DNA of 64,000 nt from Ceratotherium simum simum (lineage: Eukaryota; Chordata; Mammalia; Perissodactyla; Rhinocerotidae), in NCBI RefSeq assembly GCF_000283155.1, contig NW_004454262.1, positions 1,259,358 through 1,323,357 on the forward strand, given 5' to 3'. Each line of letters starts with the position of its first letter. Position 1 is the stretch's first letter. Positions 35,691-47,599 of this stretch are shown here, one piece after another. The translations under genes were made by a program, and so were the position numbers. The notes under the pieces were generated by a model that had not been told where the DNA came from, ran no database searches, and was given only the letters and a program-made list of their open reading frames with translations.

Positions 35691-36915
35691 AGGTAGCGTG
35701 GGAATTTGAAATCGCCAATTAGAGCTGCTCTTCATCCAGTCACTGCTTCTTCCTGATGGTGGAAACAGTTTTCTGAGCACAGCCTCCTACGTGGTCAGAA
35801 GTGAACTGTGCAGATATTGTTTTGCTTTGTTTTGATTTTTTTCTTGAGCCAATGTTTGCTTTCACATTTTCCATTATATACTCCTAGAACAAACAGAGGT
35901 GCAAAGGATCTGGGGGTAAAGTGAGGGTGTCATTTGACATAGAAGGGAAACCAAGCCTGCAGGACTTAAGGAGCAGCAACCTAGAAGTGACAGGCGCCAG
36001 CAGGGAGGGAAAGATGATACAAAAGGCCAGAGAAGAAAAAAGATGAAAAAGGTAAATAACCTCAAAGGGGAAATTTAATAAAAAAGAAATATTATTTGAA
36101 AATGATTTAAAGTACAGAAATCAGAATTATGTTGAAGGGATGTGCTGCTGGACATTAAAGAAGAAACTATAACTAAGCCCCCAAGAGTAGGGAAGATGAG
36201 AGCACCTTCTGTTGTTTGAGGAGGAAGTTTATACCAAGTCCGTTGTATGATAAAATCTGTTATGAATTCTCTCCATCTCAACATTATATTAACACACAGG
36301 GGCTCTTTTTCAAAGCGGTCCAAGGGAAGCAAGTCACCCTACTCCCACAAATAAATAGGAGTTGTGTGTCTGAAATTCCTCAAAGTGCTGAAAAAGTTAG
36401 CCCCCTTTAATGTCATTATATAGTTTAACAATTTGAAACCAATTTATAACAGACATGAAAGTATTTTGTCTACAGAAGAGTTGGCACACAGCACTTCCCA
36501 CGTTAAACATTTCCAACAAGCCCCGTTCATGTGTCTCCCTTGTGTTGGTGAACCTGCCCAGCTTTTCTTCAGTGGTTCACTTACAAGGAGGCATTTCTAA
36601 GGGAGCATGGGGAGCATAGTTACAATCCACCTCCCATCGTGGAAACCCTGAGGAGTCCTTGAAATTCTCTCTGCATGTTTCGGGAGGTTACACTTTAAAT
36701 AGCAGGGAACTTCTCAGTTCAACCTAGACAACAGTTCGCTTCCACTTTAGAGTTGAATATCATAAATTTATAACAGCTCCTCTGTCTGGAAGCCTGCGGG
36801 AGAACCATGGGAGTCAGCAGACCTGGGTTGTGCCTGCTCAGCACTTTCCATCCCCCTTAGCCAGCAATGTTTCTCTCTACAGTACTATCATGATCTTACA
36901 TATTGTCTAGTTATT
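35691..36915. other. Single-copy DNA, nothing firm
   Basis: Acceptor-like 'tatatactcctag' (35886) followed by a 54-codon purine-rich frame was examined and set aside (see rejected). No repeat family recognised. Confidence 0.4.
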
Positions 36916-37060
36916 GGCTTATTGCTTATGCCCCACCAGCAAGCTGCCCCACTAGAATGTAGGTTTCATGTAGGGAGCAATTGTGTTTGTCTGCTACTGT
37001 ATTCTAGCCCGGTATGGAGAACTTGCTCAATAAATATTTGTTGAATGAATGAATGAATGG
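36916..37060 (+). repeat. L2 LINE 3' end
   Basis: 'ccccactagaatgtaggttt', 'gggagcaattgtgtttgtct', 'gctactgtattctagcccgg', 'ttgctcaataaatatttgtt' and terminal (GAAT)n: a textbook L2 tail. Confidence 0.88.
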
Positions 37061-37079
37061 TTTTGTATGGGTTTTGAAG

Positions 37080-37760
37080 TTATTCCTCTTCACTGTTACA
37101 TTTATTGCCGACTTTTTTCCCATTTCCCATTTGACTTACAATTTTTGTGGTATTTTTATGTGAAGCAGTAATTAATTTTTATGCAATTAATTCTGTCTTT
37201 TCCTTTGTAAATGCATTTGCCTGAAAAGCCCTTTCTGACTCAAACATTTGTTAAAGACATTTGTTTTCTTCAAGTATTTTGTGGTTTTATTTTTTTGCTT
37301 TTAATCTTTTAATATATCTGGAATTTATTGCTTATGTGAGCTAATCTAAATAATTTTCTAAAGAACAATTTTTTGTATATAAATGTGTTGATTAGGATTA
37401 TTGATTAATTCATCCAATATTTATTCTACCTATCTCTATCTTTCTAGTCATAGAGGATTCTAGGTTATTTATTCTATTCTAAGTATTCTTAGGATACTGT
37501 TTGAATTATTATAATTTTTTGATGTGGTTTAATATTGCTCTTATATCTCCTTATTTCAATTTTGTTTCCTCTTAATTTTTAAGGCTAATTCTAGAATTAG
37601 GTTAGCGAAGTTCTAAAATGATACCATTAAGACTTTGACTTAAAATGTGCTGAATATCATTATTATGTAGAGAAATAATGTAGCTTATTCCAATACTCAG
37701 TGTTCTTATATAAGATGATCATTTGGTGAAAGTAGAGAAAGTTTATGTTTCTCCACTGTA
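37080..37760 (+). repeat. Old L1 (L1M-class) 3' region
   Basis: 'ctttctgactcaaacatttg', 'aatatatctggaatttattg' and 'gattaattcatccaatattt' match the AT-rich L1M 3' region. Diverged, no coding trace. Confidence 0.5.
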
Positions 37761-37764
37761 AACT

Positions 37765-38540
37765 TACTATTTTGTCCCCTTGTCATTAGTAAATATTTGG
37801 GGAGCAATGCATTGATACTATGAAAATATCCTGTTTCTCCTGAAACTTTTTTTTCTTTGGGGGGGGGAAGAAGATCAGCCCTGAGCTAACATCCATGCCA
37901 ACATGCCAATCCTCCTCTTTTTGCTGAGGAAGACTGGCCCTGGGCTAACATCCGCGCCAATCTTCCTCCACTTTATGTGGGACAAAGCCACAGCATGGCC
38001 TGACCAGCAGTGTGTCAGTGCGCGCCTGGGATCTGAACACGGGCCCCCAGCAGCGGAGCCCGCACTTAACCGCTACGCCCCAGGGCCGGCCCCTCTCCTG
38101 AAACTTTTATTCAATAATTTAAGCATCCACTGGTGGATCTGGCCTGCAACAATTAGTACTGGGGTGTCCTAGAGGGGATTTCCCTCATTTCTTCCACATT
38201 TATTGATTGGAATTCTTCTGTGAGGAGGAGTTGTCCCTTCTCTTCCATGTATTTAATCAATTATTTATTTATGACAGTAAGGACTCGTGGATATTTGTTT
38301 TAGTCTATGGATTATAATCCCATGCTATTGTTATTTATTTTGTTTCTCACATCGCTCTAGCTTTGGCTTTGGCAGCTCTTCTAGGCTGGCTCCTTGGCCC
38401 TTCGCCACGCCCCCATCCTTTGGGCACTTCCTCACTCTCTGATATCACAAGGCGCTCCAGGTTCTTCCTGTCTTTTCACGACCTAGCCCTAGAATTGACC
38501 ATTTATCCAAAGAATGATGTGGCTAATTCTGAATTGTTCA
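37765..38540 (+). repeat. Old repeat, second copy, split by ERE
   Basis: 'cattagtaaatatttgggga' and 'gaaaatatcctgtttctcct' before the ERE, 'gcatccactggtggatctgg', 'tccacatttattgattggaa' and 'ctttgggcacttcctcactc' after it. It shares text order with 32740-32830, so both are pieces of one old family, probably L1M-class 3' sequence. The 62-codon frame at 38363-38551 is part of it. Confidence 0.5.
37851..38093 (-). repeat. ERE SINE, long form, reverse
   Basis: Poly(T/G) start, both reversed tail blocks ('ccctgagctaacatccatgc', 'ccctgggctaacatccgcgc') and the reversed head 'acgccccagggccggccc'. Perfect 15 bp TSD 'tctcctgaaactttt' at 37836-37850 and 38094-38108. The frames at 37903-38172 are by-products. 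Confidence 0.95.
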
Positions 38541-38964
38541 ACATTTGCTAAATAGTTTATAGATTGTGGATTTATTTTTTCTTTATTTGCAACCATGTTT
38601 AGCCTAGAAGAATGCTGATTAACCTACCATGACAAAGATAAATAGTTTAGGAATCAGAGAGAATATCAATTTTTATGTCTTCACATGGCTATTTTTTAAT
38701 TTTTTTTTTTTAATTGATAACTTTGGTAAAATCTAACATGATGCTTGGAGATTACTTATAAATACCAATGATCTTTGCTGCCAATTTCTATAAATAATCA
38801 GACCTCTGCTGTCTACACCACAGAATGAGCTGCAAGGGACCCAATCTACTCCATCTCTCTCCCTCACCCACTCTGCTCCACCCCAACAGTGCCCGGGGCA
38901 TTTCTATGGACCTCAAGATCTACACAACAGTATTTGTAAACAATTGACGCTCAAGAAGTCCAAT
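38541..38964. other. Single-copy DNA, nothing recognised
   Basis: AT-rich with a T12-type run near 38700. No gene signal. Confidence 0.4.
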
Positions 38965-39125
38965 ACCCTCCTTTTACAGATTCATTCTACAAACAACCAG
39001 ACTGGGGCTGAGAGTAAAATGAGTTCTCCGAGATTGCAGAGGTGGTGGCGGCTACATTAGGGACCAAAGTCTGGATTTGGAATCCACCTGAGTATTCTTT
39101 CAGCATTATCACAATGCTGAAGGAG
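38965..39125 (-). repeat. MIR-family SINE (MIR3-like), reverse
   Basis: 'tacagattcattctacaaac', 'gactggggctgagagtaaaa' and 'agggaccaaagtctggattt' follow reversed MIR3-type order. Diverged. Confidence 0.5.
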
Positions 39126-40178
39126 GCAGGATTGTCTTAGGTTCTAAGGTCTGGATAGAGTGAGCCCAGCAAGTGTAAGCTAATGGTTTACATTTCTGAG
39201 TTCTAGAACAGAACACAGATTAGACAATAAGCAAAGAGAATTCTACTAATGATAAAATAAACTGCTTTGGGGATAAAATTTAAAAGTAGAAATTTAACTT
39301 AGGCTAAAGCTTATAGATGGTGGAAGCATCGCCACTCTATCACATACTTCCTGTGGATCCCCCAAACCTTGCAAGTACTGTGTTATATTTGGAACTGCAA
39401 CCCTACATTCTCCAAAGACAGGCTCATTTGTCCTGGTAGTTATTAATGTGAAGTAGTATCATTAAGATCCCTTCAGGATAAAAAAAAAACAACTCAAATT
39501 CTTCTTCATGTCAAAGTGAATTTTTCACTTAGAGAAAAATTTAGACATAGATGTATGCAGAGATAGATAAATATTATGGAATGATTTTCCCACCATCTTT
39601 CTGAGCTTGGTAAACTCAATTTTACTTAATAGTCTTATCTTTTAGGTGATCATACCAAATCCAACGTACAAGTTTTATCTCAGTGGCAAATAAGAGCCTG
39701 TTCTGCCTTTTCTTCAATTTAATCAATCTTCTTCACATAGCTTACACTTGGACCAGTGTCTTCTATTTTGCTCTAATGATCTTTTCATGGTTATTGTTTT
39801 TTATTTTAAATATCATGCTAATTTCATTCAGATAGTAAACTGTAACAAGCTGTTATGAGTTGGTAAAAGTGTGATAGGATTAGCAAAGCCTGGGAAATGG
39901 TAAAAGACTATTTCTTTAGGGTAAATGATACACTATTTGAGAAAATATATATCTTCAGGAACATTCACAAACCTTGGGTTAGAGGCTTGTATTTATGCGA
40001 CTAAAAAGAGAGAAGGAAAATCCTATAATTCTAAGAGTATCCTTTAGGTTTTTTAGTCAAATAAGGAAGTCTAACCCTATAATGAAATAAAGTCATGACT
40101 AGTGACTTTGACTGTTTGCGCATATGCTTAATAATTTATTTGGTGTAAAACAAAGTATCTAATAAGTTCTTGACTTGC
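39126..40178. other. Single-copy DNA, nothing recognised
   Basis: No repeat family, no splice-supported frame. Confidence 0.45.
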
Positions 40179-40183
40179 ATTTT

Positions 40184-40689
40184 TGTGGTAAGCAGAATAA
40201 TGACCCCTAAAGATGTCCGCATACTAATCCCCAGAACCTGTGAATATGTTATGTTACATGGCCAAGGGGAATTAAGGTAGCAGATGGGATTAAGGTGGTT
40301 AATCAGCTGACTTTAAAATAGGGGGACTTTCCTGAAATATCCAGATGGGCTCCATGTAATGACAAAGGTCCTTCAGAATGGAGGAGGGAGGTAGAAGAGG
40401 AGGTCAAAATCAGAGGAGAGATTTGAAGATGCTATGCTACTGGCTTGAAAGATGGAGAAAGAGACCACAGCCAAGGGATATAGGCAGCCTCTAGAAGCTG
40501 GAAAAGGCATGGAAACAGATTCTTCTCTAGACCTTTCAGAAGGAATGCAGACCTACCAACACCTTGGTTTTAGCCCACTGAGACACATGTCAGACTTTGA
40601 CCTCCGGAAATATAAGATAATAAATTTACACTGTTTTAAACCACTAAATTTATGATGATTTCTTATAGCAGCAATAGGAAACAAATACA
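40184..40689 (+). mobile_element. MLT1 solo LTR (MaLR)
   Basis: 506 bp, TG...CA ends, perfect 5 bp TSD 'atttt' (40179-40183, 40690-40694). Diagnostic text: 'taatgacccctaaagatgtc', 'ccagaacctgtgaatatgtt', 'gcagcctctagaagctggaa', 'ttagcccactgagacacatg' and 'agcagcaataggaaacaaat'. A remnant of a MaLR retrotransposon reduced to one LTR. No internal sequence. The 67-codon frame at 40452-40655 is a by-product. Confidence 0.88.
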
Positions 40690-40760
40690 ATTTTAAACAA
40701 ATCCTTATCTACAATGGAAACAAAGCTATGCATAGGCAGTGATTACGAAAGGAAAGTTAG

Positions 40761-41273
40761 TGTAGTAGTCAGGGTTCTCCAGAGAAACAGAAGCAAGAGG
40801 ATATATAGAGGGATATGGAGATATATAAAAGGAGATTTATTATAGGAATTGGCTCACAGGGTTACAGAGGCCGAGAAGTCTCACAATCTGCTATCCACAA
40901 GCTGGAGAACCAGGAAAGCTGGTGGTGTAAGTCTGAAGACCTGAGAATCAAAGGAGCCAATGATGTAAGTCCTAGTCTGAGTCTGAAAGCCTGAAAACCA
41001 GGAGTGCCAATGTCCAAGGGCAGGAGAAGATGGATGACTCAGCTGAAGCAAGGAGAGTGAATTGGCCCTTCCCTCACCTTTTTTCTATTCAAGCCCTCCC
41101 AATTGGACCATGATCACCCACATTGGGGAGGGTGACCTTCTTTAATAGTCTACTGATTCAAATGCTAATCTCCTCTGGAGACACCCTCACAGACACATCC
41201 AGGAATAATGTTTGACCAGCTATCTGGGCATCCCTTAGCGCAGTCAAGTTGACAAGTAAAATTAACCATCACT
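40761..41273 (-). mobile_element. MLT2-like solo LTR (ERV-L class), reverse
   Basis: Reversed ERV-L LTR text: 'cagggttctccagagaaaca', 'ggagatttattataggaatt', 'acaagctggagaaccaggaa', 'agctatctgggcatccctta', 'cgcagtcaagttgacaagta'. Flanking 5-mers 'gttag' and 'gttac' match at 4 of 5. Two similar blocks ('gaagacctgagaatcaaagg', 'gaaagcctgaaaaccaggag') form an internal tandem. No internal viral genes. Confidence 0.75.
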
Positions 41274-41439
41274 GTTACGATGAATGAAATAAGTGATTTT
41301 TGAGAACCTGTCATCTGAGAATGTGTAGTTTCCAAAGAAGGGAAGAATATTCCCTGAGGTTTAGAAAGTAGAACTTCTAAAAGTTTAGTGAAAAGTTTGC
41401 ATTACTCCATAACATGAAGTTTTGAAAGGAAATATAACT

Positions 41440-42490
41440 TTAGAAGGTTGGAAAGTTCTCAAAAGATGTAATTATGACTGTATAATCCTATAGATTAAAT
41501 TGTATGAAGCCACAGAAGGCATGCTTATCAAATATGTAGATGACATGAAGCCTGGCAAGAGAATGAACACATTGTATGTCAGAACCAGAATTGAAACAAC
41601 AAAAAAAATCTTGTCAGTCTGTAGCAATGGGATGAATCTCTAAAAAGATAGAAGTTAACAGGGATTACCATAAGATCCTACACTTAGGTCCAAAAACCCA
41701 ACTGCCCAAATGCAGTTGGAAGTGGTGTAGCATAGCAGCATGAGATAAAATGACTGTTGAGTTTTAATAAACCGAAAAGTTAGAGAGATATTATAATGGG
41801 ATAATAGAAGTGCTAAACATTTCAAAAAAGTGTTTCCCACCATTGTCTGCTGGTCAGATCATGTAAGGTAATTGCCTAGTTTTGGATCTCTTATAGGAAA
41901 GAAATCAGTAAAGCAAACACGTTTGACACTTAGTAATAAAGCATAGTTGAAGATATAGGGGGTGTTTGAAGAAGAGACAACTCCAAATTAGGGATAAGGA
42001 GGGAGTAATAGGTCTCTTCAAACATTTTAAGGACTTATGAGTTAAAGGTGTTTTAGGTTTATTCTAATGGGGTTCAAAGGGTAGAACTAGGATCAGTGAG
42101 TAGAAGCCACAGGAAGATAAATTCCAGCTCAATATAAAGAAGTTACTGTCAGGGGGCCGGCCCAGTAGCACAAGCGGTTAAGTGTGCGCGCTCTGCTGTG
42201 GCGGCCCGGGGGTCGCTGGTTTGGATCCCTGGCAGGCACCAGCGTACTGCTTGTCAAGCCCTGCTGTGGCGGCGTCCCATATAAAGTGGAGGGAGATGGG
42301 CACAGATGTTAGTTCAAGGCTGATCTTCCTCGGCAAAAAAAAAAAGAAGTTACTGGCAAAGTTGTCTAAAATTCAGATAGCCTACTTGAAAAGTGGGGTT
42401 TCCACCAATGGAGACATTTGAACACAAATTAAACCACAACTTGGTTGAGAATGTTTTAAAATTCATTCAAATAGTGCAAGAAAATATAGG
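41440..42490 (+). repeat. L3/CR1 LINE relic, split by ERE
   Basis: About 0.85 kb of CR1-clade LINE without the ERE. At 41524-41559 one frame reads LIKYVDDMKPGK, the RT active-site region (YVDD at 41533-41544, compare F/Y-ADD of the clade). Then come 'gatcctacacttaggtccaa', 'gctggtcagatcatgtaagg', 'ggtagaactaggatcagtga', 'attccagctcaatataaaga' and, beyond the ERE, 'ccaccaatggagacatttga', all in CR1 3'-end order. Long for an L3 copy. Inactive. Confidence 0.75.
42149..42342 (+). repeat. ERE SINE
   Basis: 'gggggccggcccagtagcac', 'tggtttggatccctggcagg', 'gttagttcaaggctgatctt', poly(A). Perfect 13 bp TSD 'aaagaagttactg' at 42136-42148 and 42343-42355. Inserted into the L3/CR1 relic. Confidence 0.95.
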
Positions 42491-43475
42491 TCATATTACC
42501 TTACAGTTTCTGATGCTATGTCTAAGGACTATCATGAGAAATCATTACTATATCAGACTTATTTTAAATCAGGGACAAGATTAATTTGTTGGGTAGTGTG
42601 TCTACATCTTGATAATAACAAACTGTATTATATCAAGCTCCTGATTGATACAACATGAAAAACCTTCCTAGAAAAGAATTGAAAACATTAAATTTCACGG
42701 ACTTTTAAAAGATTTACTTAGTGTCGCTGTAGCTCTTATTATTGTTGGTACTTACTGTAAAAATGGAGACACTGCATTCCTGAAGGGCTAGGTCCTCAGA
42801 ACAGCTGTCTACAATCTCCCTGTTTAATTATAGAGGAAAAGAAGCTAACTAAATGGCAAATATTCTCTCCTCATATTGTAATAGTAAATGATCCTCTCAG
42901 ACATACCAGATTCTCATTTCAGAATCCCTAGCACTGCCCCTTCCATCAAACTATCAAAAGTTCTCATCTGTGAACTCAGTTGTCAGTGCATACTGAGGCA
43001 CCCCAGGCTTTCAAAGCATTTCCAAACTAGTGCAGCCCAGGAAAGACTTTGCTGATGTTCTTAGATCTATAAATCCTCTTTCACCTTTCAAATATCCTGT
43101 TAGTTCTTCTCTGAGTTACCACTTTCATCTTTCTCTTTCTACTCTACTTGTTTCATTCTATTGCTCCTCACTTAAATTGCTAAAAATCTCTTATATTCCA
43201 AGATAATATATCAAACCTTTTCCCACAATCAAAAGAAGAAGAAGAAAGGAAGAGGTTAAAGAAAGGGGAAAGGATGCTTTGAATTTTGATACATGATCTT
43301 CCTAGAAAAGGCTAAGCTAAGCTGTCTCAGAGAGTGCTGGTGAGAATATCAGAGATTCAGTTTACAGAATTGTATTTAGAAAAACTGAAATTTGAGAAGA
43401 ACATGATTAGAGGAAAGAAGAGAGAAACAATTGAAGAGATGGAATTTGTGAGTAGGTAAGTTTTCTCTCAGCCAT
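42491..43475. other. Single-copy DNA, nothing recognised
   Basis: No repeat or splice-supported frame. Confidence 0.45.
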
Positions 43476-43863
43476 CGTGATGGTTAATTTTATGTGTCAA
43501 CTTGGCTAGACCATGGTACCTAGTTTTTGTTCAAACACCAGTCTATATGTTGTTGTGAAGGTATTTTTAAAGATATGATTAACATTTAAATCAGTAGACT
43601 TTGACTAAAGCAGATTATACTCCACAATTTGGGTGAGCCCTTCCAATCAGTTGAAGACCTTGAGAGGTCCCCAGAGAGAAAAGAAATTCTGTCTCTAAAC
43701 TGCCTTCAGGCTTGTGATTGCAATGTTAACTCTTCCTTGGGTCTTTAGCCTGCTGGTCTGCTCTGTAGATTTCGGACTTGCCAGGCTCCACAATCGCATG
43801 AGCCAATTTCTTAAAATAAATCTTTCTCTAGGTAGATAGATAGATGATAGATAGAGAGATAGA

Positions 43864-43895
<32 letters not shown>

Positions 43896-44012
43896 TAGAT
43901 ATAGACATAGAAATATAAATTTATATCTCTATAGATAATATATAAATCTATCTCTACCTCTATATCTATCTATCATATTTTATCTGTTTCTCTGGGAATT
44001 CTGATTAATACA
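43476..44012 (+). mobile_element. MLT2-like solo LTR (ERV-L class)
   Basis: 'gtgatggttaattttatgtg' with 'tcaacttggctagaccatgg', 'gattaacatttaaatcagta', 'tttcggacttgccaggctcc', 'cgcatgagccaatttcttaa' and the end 'ctgtttctctgggaattctg'. Perfect 5 bp TSD 'gccat' (43471-43475, 44013-44017). Its usual microsatellite slot has expanded (43831-43975). No internal viral sequence. Confidence 0.82.
43831..43975 (+). repeat. (GATA)n-type microsatellite
   Basis: About 145 bp of 'gata', 'gaca' and 'tatc' units, the last third a rough inverted echo ('ctctacctctatatctatct'), capable of a hairpin. It arose within the LTR. Confidence 0.9.
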
Positions 44013-44774
44013 GCCATGAATTTCTTCAATCTCTTGTCCTACTTACATTTTCCCTGTCCTATTTCTATCCTTGAAATTTACCCTCCTCTGGGGTAAGACT
44101 TAATACTTTTTTCCCTAAAACTTCCTGTATCAAGCTGCTTCTACCTTTCTTCTCACTTTATAACCATCCTTTGTGTAATGATATCAGAAAATCTGCATTT
44201 TAGTACATTAAGAAAAACCATTAACTCCTGGATATGTCTATCTTCCTATCAAGAAAATGGAAACTATGATAAACTCCATGAAAGCCTCACCCAGGATTAG
44301 GTGTAAGGATCATTTGAAATAATATGTACAAAATAGCTTTTCAGACAAAAAACATACCACATTTTTTTTTATTTTTTCTGCTTTTCTTCAGTTTCAAACT
44401 CGCATGTATATTACCTATATCACTGAAGAACTGTTCAATGATGTACAGGGTACAAACCAATTTGGTGAAATTCAACACATGTTCCCTGTAGGAGTCCTTA
44501 TACTGTAGAAGCTCATCAACTGGTAGATGGGAGAGTCATGTAAATACTTATGCAACTCTAAGACAGGTGGATCTGGGGAAAAATGCTTTAAGAGATTTAT
44601 AAGTAATACATATGCTTTGGGAGTATAAGATAGAACAATTTAAAGATATCTAGAGAAATATGAATGAAGGAGGATTCATTTGAAAGAGGTAGAATATGTG
44701 TTTGTCTTTAATGGAGAATAGAAATTCAATATATAAATATCCAAAGAAAGGACATTCTAAGCAATTATGATAGT
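44013..44774. other. Single-copy DNA, nothing recognised
   Basis: No repeat family or gene signal. Confidence 0.45.
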
Positions 44775-45060
44775 AACTAACAGTTATTTATTCCCTATTA
44801 TGTTTGACTCCACATTGCTTATAAGGTGTGTAAGACATTGTATCAACACTTTACACACATTACCTCATTCCATTGTTACAACAACTCTGTAAGAGGTATA
44901 CTATTAATAGCCCCATTTTATAGATGCAGAAACTGAGGCCTTGAAATGTAAGTAAATGGCCCAAAGTCATATACTTGGAGAGCAGCAGAACAAATATTTG
45001 CATTCAGAATGTCTAACTCCAAAGACCAAGTTCTTAACTGTCATACAGCAATGCCTCTTA
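44775..45060 (-). repeat. MIR SINE, nearly full length, reverse
   Basis: 'caacactttacacacattac', 'acaacaactctgtaagaggt', 'ccattttatagatgcagaaa', 'ctgaggccttgaaatgtaag' and 'accaagttcttaactgtcat' cover reversed MIR from near 3' to 5' end. Confidence 0.85.
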
Positions 45061-45069
45061 AATCAAGAA

Positions 45070-47590
45070 TTAGTAGGAACAATGCCAGAAGTGGGAAAAT
45101 GTAGGATGTTTTTAGACTGAGAAACATCATGATTAAACTTCTACTTAAGGCAATATGGCAAACCAGATGTTCAGAAATATACCTCGTGGGGCAATATACC
45201 TAAACTGATGGATTAAATGTTAAAAAGAATTCAAATAAGTGACTGGAATGATAAAAAATAATTAAGGGATTCCCTCAGAGAACAGAAATCATTAATCTGG
45301 AAAGGTAAGCAAACTCCAAAGCTGGTTGGTGTTGACCCTGGGGATATCTGCCAAGGCCTGATGGCCTAGAACTTGTCCTCTAGAACAAGCTAGAGGCAGG
45401 AAACAAAGCCTTAGGCTGAAGCAGGTCAGAATGTAGATGAGAGACCTCTGCTTGAAGGTAAACACCTGAAGGGTGATGCTCCCAATGATTGAACAACAGC
45501 AACAACAACAACAAAAAAATTGGTTTCTTAACCTTGGCTCTGGGTGGAAAGGGAAGAAAAATCTCTCCTGAGAATTCCTAATCACAAGTATATATTCATG
45601 TTGTAGAAGCTAGAATTCAAACATCTATGAAGGCTAGGGAACCCCAAGAAGTGGTGGAGAAAACAGGGGCTATGTGGCTGAGAAGCTGAGCAGAGCTTTT
45701 AGCAATTTTGGGGGGATTACCAAGAAGGTGGTAATCCCAGCAAATATCCCAGATTTTGAATTAAGAAACCTAAAGGGCTATACTCTAGGAGTAATGACTA
45801 GATGGAAATAGACCTGCCTTTACAACTAATAACACTCATTTCAAATTAGCTCAATATACTACATGAGGTGGTCTGCTTTTATCCTGACACATGCCATAAC
45901 TAAAGCATACCCTCTTTGGAGGGAAATTACATTATCAAGAACTTCAATTTATCTCTTTAATTTTTTGTCAGAATGTTCAACTTTCCATAAAAAAAAACCA
46001 TGCATTCCATGAGATAAAATAATTAAATAAAAACTAAGAGAAAAATTACACAAGAGGATCAAATCCAAAGTCAATTGATATATTGGAATGAATGAATACA
46101 GGCTTTGATATAATGATTATTATATGTTTAAGGACATAAGTGGAGAATTTTAGTAGACAAGTAAACTCTAAGGAATTATTAAAATGGAAATTCTAGACTA
46201 CAAAAATATAATTAGTATAAGTAAGAACTCAGTAGACAAATTAAGAGCAGAACAGTCTCAGCTAAATAAAAGATTAATGAACTGGGAGATAAGACAGTAG
46301 AAAATAGCCAGACTGAAGAACAGAGAAAAAAATGTGTAAGAAAAGCAAGATAAACAAAAACAAGCAAACAAAAAGAAATCCAAAAATTATCACAAGAGCT
46401 ATATGGAACCTGGTGAAAATATCTCTTGTAGGTGCATTGGAATCTTAGAAGCAGAGTAGGAGAATGTTGCCATTTTTGAAGTGATACTGACCAAGAACTT
46501 TCCAAAATTGATGAAAGACATAAAACTGCAGATTCAAATAGTATTACAAAACCCAAGTGCAGTAAAAACAAAACAACAAAAAAAAGCAACAAAGCAAAAA
46601 TACCAAAGCATATTATTGTAAACCTCGCAGAAATCAAAGCCAATGAGAAAATCTTAAAAGCAGTCAGAGGGGAAAAGGCACATTATTTTCAATAATAAAG
46701 TACTTTCATTACTTTCAAGGCCACAAAAATAAAACTGATTCCTTAGTAGAATGATAGAAGCCAAAAAGACAGTAGAATGGCATTTTCAAAGTGCTGACAA
46801 AAAATCACTGCCAACTTAGAATGCTATACCAAGCAAAATATTCTTCAGAAATGACCTGAAATTCTATACCAGCAAAAATGTTTTCTTAAAATGCTGGCAA
46901 ATAGAGACACTTCAGGCAAAAAAATTATTGTCAGCAGACACACACTAAAAAAAAAGAAAAACACAACATCTAAAGAGAGTTCTTCAGGCAGAAGAAAATG
47001 ATCCCAAATGGGAAAAAGGAAAATGAAAAAGAAATAGAAAGCAAAGAAAAGAAATATATGCACAAATCTAAATGAATATTGACTTGACACAATAATATCA
47101 ATAAATCATGTAGGAGTTTAAGTGTATGTAAAATTAAAACATACAGCAGAAAGTGGAAAGAGGGTATGTGTTTCAATGCCTTTGCGTTGTACTGAAAGTG
47201 GTAGTAATTATTTGAATTAAACTCTAATAAGTCAAAGATGCATGTTGTAATTTCTAGGTTAACTATCAAATGAAAAGTAAAAGAATGTACAACTAGTAAG
47301 CTAATAGGATCATTAAAAAAATTACTTGAATAATACAAAATAAGCTATAATTAAAATTCAATGACTGGAGTTACAGTGTTGTAAAGTTTTTGTATGGTCT
47401 GGAGGGGAAAGTAAATATTGAGAAATTTTACAGTTTTATGAGTTAGTATACAAGTTAAAATTTCTAAAGTAATCTCTAGAAGCATAGACTAAATTGAGTA
47501 TAACTTCCAAACAAAGAGAGGGATAAAATAGAAAGAAAGGAGAGGAGACCTCAACAATCTGAAAATTAAAAATAAAAGGAAAATTAAAAA
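45070..47590 (+). repeat. Very old L1 5'/ORF1 region (L1M or HAL1)
   Basis: ORF1-like DNA late in the block: 'aatgctataccaagcaaaat' (46821) and 'gagttcttcaggcagaagaa' (46976) match the end of old L1 ORF1. The earlier part would be 5' UTR and ORF1 start but is too decayed to frame. It continues after younger insertions with ORF2-like DNA at 48345-49070, 49255-49545, 50160-50285 and from about 59231 to 61320. The 97- to 143-codon minus frames over it are antisense shadows of A-rich DNA. Confidence 0.6.
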
Positions 47591-47599
47591 AAACAGTAT

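Noticed and set aside
35887..36050. Acceptor-like site, 54-codon purine-rich frame and 'aaaaag/gtaaat' donor
   Set aside because: The frame stops (TGA) 9 bases before the donor, and purine-rich DNA easily lacks stops.
36472..36630. Acceptor 'tattttgtctacag' with a 50-codon open frame
   Set aside because: No donor at a suitable place and no recognisable peptide.
43831..43975. Short regular repeats resembling a CRISPR array
   Set aside because: Tetranucleotide microsatellite inside an LTR, with no unique spacers; also a mammalian nuclear sequence.
40761..44012. Pair of MLT2 LTRs as a provirus
   Set aside because: Opposite orientation, separate target duplications, and L3/CR1 rather than viral genes between them.
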